Shown one piece after another: positions 59,728 through 64,000 of a stretch of DNA of 64,000 nt. The DNA is from Verticillium longisporum. Lineage: Eukaryota > Ascomycota > Sordariomycetes > Glomerellales > Plectosphaerellaceae. Numbering within the stretch: the first letter of the stretch is position 1; each line of letters begins with the position of its first letter. Location: NCBI GenBank assembly GCA_019188255.1, contig JAETXT010000003.1:4960001-5024000 (forward strand). Direction: 5' to 3'. The notes under the pieces are model-generated. The model saw nothing but the letters and a program-made list of their open reading frames with translations. It was not told the DNA's origin and did not search any database. A program made the position numbers and the translations under genes.

Positions 59728-61774
59728 TCACGTATAGCCGTGCTGGCAGTACGTGTAAAACCACGACCCGCCAGCGCCAGGATAGACATGCTGGCCCCCC
59801 GGGCCGAGGTCCGCCGGCGCCAGCGTCGTCGGCACAATGACGCCGGACTGGTCGTAGGCATATGTCGGCTGCCCGGCCATGGTGACGTGCACGTCGGGAC
59901 TCTGGGACATGTACTCGTCGTCGGCGAACGCGGGCGGCTGCGTCGTGACGACGAGCGCCGAGCTCTTGGCCAGGTCGTTTTCGGCTTGCTGTCGCTGCTG
60001 TTGCTGTTGCTGCTGCTGCTGCTGTTGAGGCACGAGCTCGGCCGGCTCGTCGACGTCGCGCTTGATGGGCCTCGGCGTCGTGCTCCACCGCGCCTGCTGC
60101 TGCACGAGGGCGTTCCGCGGCGTGCTCGGCTTGGCGGGGATGCCGGTGAACAAGGGTATGTCGTCAGCGAGCTCGGGATACTGGTTGAGAAAGTCGGCGT
60201 TCATGGTCCAGGCCTTGATGTCGCGGATGCGCTCCTCAAAGAGCGGCGCCAGCTCGAAGCGGCCTGTCGCCGTGTTCTGCATGAAGCAGTCGTCAAAGCC
60301 AAACTGCCAAGCCAAGGTGAGGTTCGAGCGGAAGAGCTCCCAGAACTGGTTCGTACAGTAGCGGTGATGCGAGAAGACGAAACGCTCGCGGATGCCGGGC
60401 CTGGTGGGTTTCCTGTCAGTCGTCGTCGAGATTGTACCAGGATATATAGGATGGATGCTTCGAAGGAGGGATTCGGCACGTGTGAAAACGACAAAAGCAA
60501 AGAATAGCAACGGGGAGCGGGAGGTTCGAGTACACACCAGACGAGGAAATCGATCGCATACGGATGAGGGATGGCCTGTTGCGAGGGTCTACTATCGGGT
60601 TAGCAACGCTATTCAAGGACAACTCTTCCACATGGAGAAAATTGTCCTGATGCCATGGGTAGGAAAAAACGCACCTCTTACGGTACCATCGTGGTAACGT
60701 AGCGAGGCGCTCTGGAGAGGGATCGCCGTGGCAACAGATGAGGAGGTGCATCATCCTCAACACAGCCAAGCGCTCGACGGCGCCGCACTTTGAGAAGCAG
60801 ATGTCATCGAGAACGCGCAGTTTACGCCATGAATCGGTCATCAGGCCGGCCCGCTCGACGCTGTCCCAACCTTCGACGATGGCCCGCACCGGCGTGTCCT
60901 GGCTCGCGCGGTCCTCGGCCTCAACATCTTCCGCCTCCAGCAGCTTGACAGACTTGCCCAGAGCGCTGTTAGCCTCGCGCCATGTGTTGCGGCCGCTTCC
61001 GGGGTGACCTGGGCGCGGTTCGATGATGGTGAGGCATTCGCATGGTGGGTGACATGCTGGTGGTGGGACCATATAGTGTTCTCCCGAAATGTTGGTCTCT
61101 GAAGAGAACTCCGAGTCGCTCCTCGGCATCGCGATCGGATTCCCCAGCGGCAGCTTGTCAAAGTCCTGTGAAGAATATGTTGGCATGGCTGCCGTGTTTT
61201 GTGCGTGCTGGTGCTGCTGGTGCAGGTCGGGATTCTCGAATCCCCAGCCGTATGCCGGCGGCGGCGGAGCCGACGGATGCTGCTGCATGTGAGGATCAGT
61301 AGGGGCATACGGTTCACGATGTCCGTGACTCGTCGCCAGCGGGCCGTGGTTGTGAACTTGGGCTTGCGCTTGCGCTTGTGCCTGCTGATCAAAGGGCTTG
61401 ACATCTACATTTCGCTCGCTGCGGTCACTGAGGGCTTGCATGGCGGCGACAACAGCACTGGACGATCCTTCTGCCTGGGCTGCCGTCAGAGCGTCGGTGT
61501 GGTGGCGGATCGTGGTGCCCAACGAGGCCAGGACGCCTACGAGCTTGCCCCGCTCCTGGGTTGTCTGCAGCAGGCGCTCCATGAGGTGTGAGACCTCCGC
61601 GTTGGTGTCATTGTGGGATAGATGGCCGACGAGCTCCTCGAGGTGGGCGATGCGGCTCTTTGTGCGCTCGCGGGCCATGCGCTGGGCCTTGCGGTCTAGC
61701 TCACGCTTCTTGAGCCGCCGAGCCGTGACTTCGGGCGTCTCATCTTTGACTTCTGTCTTCGGTACCGCCGACAT
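59728..61774 (-). CDS. bZIP transcription factor with DUF3425 domain
   Basis: Three exons: 61774-60675, 60591-60538 and 60400-59728, with introns of 83 and 137 bp; 608 residues, all phases consistent. The middle exon is only 54 bp and supplies the motif AIPHPYAIDFLVW, whose join to PGIRERFVF rebuilds the HPxxID..W..(x)RER core of DUF3425. The basic region KKRELDRKAQRMARERTKSRIAHLEELV is of the degenerate type found with DUF3425. Between them is a His/Gln/Pro-rich linker including QAQAQAQAQ, and a run of eleven Gln lies in the C-terminal tail. Nuclear regulator, targets unknown; DUF3425 bZIPs are often linked to stress or secondary metabolism. Intact. Confidence 0.88.
59996..60030 (-). repeat. 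CAG/CAA repeat encoding eleven Gln in the bZIP gene
   Basis: The minus strand encodes eleven consecutive glutamines, mixed CAG and CAA codons, in the disordered C-terminal region. Confidence 0.85.
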
Positions 61775-63524
61775 GATTGTGTGCGGTGCATGCGGTGGGA
61801 TCTGGCTGGGAGGTGACTATACAGAAAGATGACAAGGGGTATCGTGGGTTTTGTGTGCCAGTATGATGTATAATAGGATGTGTATGTATGTGGTCGTTGC
61901 TTCGGAGAGAACTCCTGGAGCTCTGGATTCGCCAGGACGGGATCAAGACGTGGGATGCTAAGCGGAGATATACAACCTCGCCGCCGGTACGCCGTTAAGC
62001 CTGGCGGCGAGACCTGGCTTGCTACCCAAGCTAGCTCTAGCTTGAGCATGTGCCGGCGGGCGTCAGTGCGGAGGCGAGGAATGGGGTGACGGCTAACCCA
62101 TGTAAAACTAGCTCATCATAGTGTTTTGCTTGTTCTTCCACCAGGCTGCTGCCACCTGGTGATTGGACGCCCATGTTCAGGGTAATACCAGCTGGATGCA
62201 CCGACGAAGTCTCATTCACAGGAGTGGAGGGGGTATGGGTCTTGGAGGGGGACGGAAGCTCGCTGGGGAGGGTAATTCTGCGGTTGCTGTTGAGACTAAG
62301 AAAGAGAGAGAGTCCCACCGAGGAGGAGCATGGGACAAGGGACAAGGGCATGGGCATAGGCATGGGCATGTCGATCCCTTGCGCCTGGCAGCTGAACGCC
62401 TACTCTTCGAGAAGTCCACTCTTCTGAAGCCATGATGCTTGCTTGCCTTGTCGACTGGGATCCCAACACAACGGCTCGCACCCTGCCATGGATCGCGCTT
62501 GGTTGACGACATTGAACATTCCAACAACCACACGCCCCTCCTCTTCCCTTTAGAGAAACCCTTTCGCGAGCCACCCCCCAACGAACACCTACCACCCACC
62601 CCTCAACAGTCGAGTCTATCCCAACAGGCACAGCGTGGGCGTTGGATGGATCCAAACCCAGCTCGGTTTGGCCGTCTCGCAAGGTGGTGGGTGGGTGAAC
62701 AGTAGTGCCCAGCGGCGATAAGGCAACACCGCTGGCAAGAGTCCCCTAAAGTGCGAAGCAATGCAAGCCCAGGTAGTTCAGATGTACGGGACCCATCTGC
62801 CTGTCACCGTCTGTCCTGGACGCTGATCTCGGAGATCTTGCAGGCTACTAGACCAAGAGCGGAGCGGTGTGGGCACGAGTCGAAACCCTGTCTACTGTGT
62901 GTCTCTATCAACATCTCTTCTCTCTATCCATCTGCAATGCGTCATCTCTCTGTAAGTACTGAACTAGACAGCAGAACGCCGCAAAAATCGTTTTATATAA
63001 CTGACAAGGCCTCTGCTGATTCGGAGCCATCATGCTGTGAAGGCCGTCAGTCGCCCCTGTCATCAAGCCTGTCGAAGCACGTCATATCATCTAGACCTGA
63101 ACCGAGCACTGGGCTACGGTATGGGGCCGAGGAATAGAACGGTATTGTTGAAATGCTGCCGCAATTGGAAAGTCGAGAAGCCACAATCTTCCCGGCAGGC
63201 GCCTGCCTTTTAGTGTAGCCCTCTGCCGGTGTCAGTCACCTTGTACCCTGGGGGTGAGACTCTTGGGGTTCGGCGAAGTTCCAAGACAAAGAGGCCCATG
63301 CTTCCTGCTTTGGGTCGCGGGTGAGATCTCAGTAGTAGAGAGATAGATGCTGAACTGGCGTAGGGAGATAGATAGATTGTCAGGGGTCCTGCGCCGTTCA
63401 CGATTTCACATCAGTAGTTGACCTTACTTACCTGGCCCACGCGTCTTGGCTTGCCTCATTTGCCACACGGGCACAACACCGTTGGCTCGTATCGAGGTGG
63501 TGCATATGTGTGTATGTACGTATT

Positions 63525-63568
<44 letters not shown>

Positions 63569-64000
63569 CTTTGACGGTGGGCGCAGCCAAGCCACGACCA
63601 ACGTGACCAACAGGCTGACCTCTTGGCCAACTCGCACTCGCGGGCATTTCTGAGAAGCCCTGAAGCTATCCCCATGTGCTTCTTAGCGTTACCGACCGCT
63701 AGGTTGCCAAGTACTCATTACCCCGCTTGGGATACGCCCGCAGGGGGGGGACTGGTCTCCAGTCAATACACCAAGCTTGAGTCGAGGTCCAGATCCAGGT
63801 CGGTTCGGGCCCAAGTCGCATCCAAGCCCATTGTGTTGGACGTTGCACTGAAGCTGCTCGGTACCAGGCGAGCAGGGAACACTGGCGAGAGAGGCGGGCG
63901 CCGGGGGCGGGGGGGATGAGCCCTTAGCACGTGTGCGAACACTTGGTAGCTACCCAAGTGGCCTATCTTGCCTATTAACGCTGCCTAGTCCAGAGTCCGT
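61775..64000. other. Terminal interval, no gene seen
   Basis: About 2.2 kb upstream of the bZIP gene. It includes a GGGCAT-type repeat at 62329-62370, a GT microsatellite at 63532-63564 and G runs near 63745 and 63907. Frames of up to 128 codons have no recognisable content. It may contain the bZIP promoter and long leader. Confidence 0.45.
63532..63564 (+). repeat. GT dinucleotide microsatellite
   Basis: An uninterrupted 33-base GT tract, flanked by imperfect GTGTGC and GTATGT units. Overlapping frames that read it as Thr-His repeats are artefacts. Confidence 0.95.

Noticed and set aside
59560..60507. 315-codon plus-strand frame with a Leu run
   Set aside because: The Leu run is the reverse of the CAG/CAA repeat in the bZIP gene; antisense shadow.
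63424..63675. Thr-His repeat protein frames
   Set aside because: Translations of the GT microsatellite.

Overview
The window is nuclear DNA of a filamentous ascomycete (Pezizomycotina, most likely a plant-associated sordariomycete). The basis is many 46-130 bp spliceosomal introns with GT..AG ends and CTAAC/CTGAC-like branch sites, fungal-only families (Zn2Cys6 regulators, DUF3425 bZIP, cutinase, Dal5-type permease, Vac8, GPI wall protein), and AT-rich relics that look RIP-mutated. Twenty-six protein genes (one truncated by the window edge), one initiator tRNA-Met and two degenerate relics are supported. The lineage is inference.

Layout. 0-6 kb: tail of a sugar transporter, a secreted serine beta-lactamase-like protein and a GH3 beta-glucosidase. 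8.6-20.2 kb, an accessory/host-interaction stretch: allantoate-type permease, cutinase, a transcription factor with two tandem Zn2Cys6 clusters, an APH-like kinase, a small secreted protein and a GPI-anchored wall protein. 20.8-23.9 kb: ankyrin protein with a STAND-type helical N-terminus. 24-41.3 kb, a conserved housekeeping block dominated by mitochondrial functions: PGS1 and complex I NDUFA12 head to head, NAD(P) transhydrogenase, a small complex I-type subunit, mitochondrial IF3 and inner-membrane protease IMP1 head to head, together with eIF2B-delta, initiator tRNA-Met and VAC8. 41.3-46.9 kb, a gene-poor island: AT-rich transposase-like relic, a second APH-like kinase, and an AT-rich relic next to a broken NACHT P-loop. 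46.9-61.8 kb: SNF4, a long RhoGAP protein, a TPR protein, an arrestin-related adaptor and a bZIP. 61.8-64 kb: no gene seen.

Integrity. Four genes need six single-base corrections to stay in frame (GH3 two, Zn2Cys6 regulator one, ankyrin gene one, TPR gene two). The transhydrogenase gene carries a 128 bp tandem duplication that breaks the frame, and the RhoGAP gene has one in-frame TAG. In every frameshifted gene, correcting exactly these sites makes the summed exon length a multiple of three. So many breaks, including in a housekeeping gene, point more to residual assembly or sequencing error than to mass pseudogenisation, but sequence alone cannot decide.
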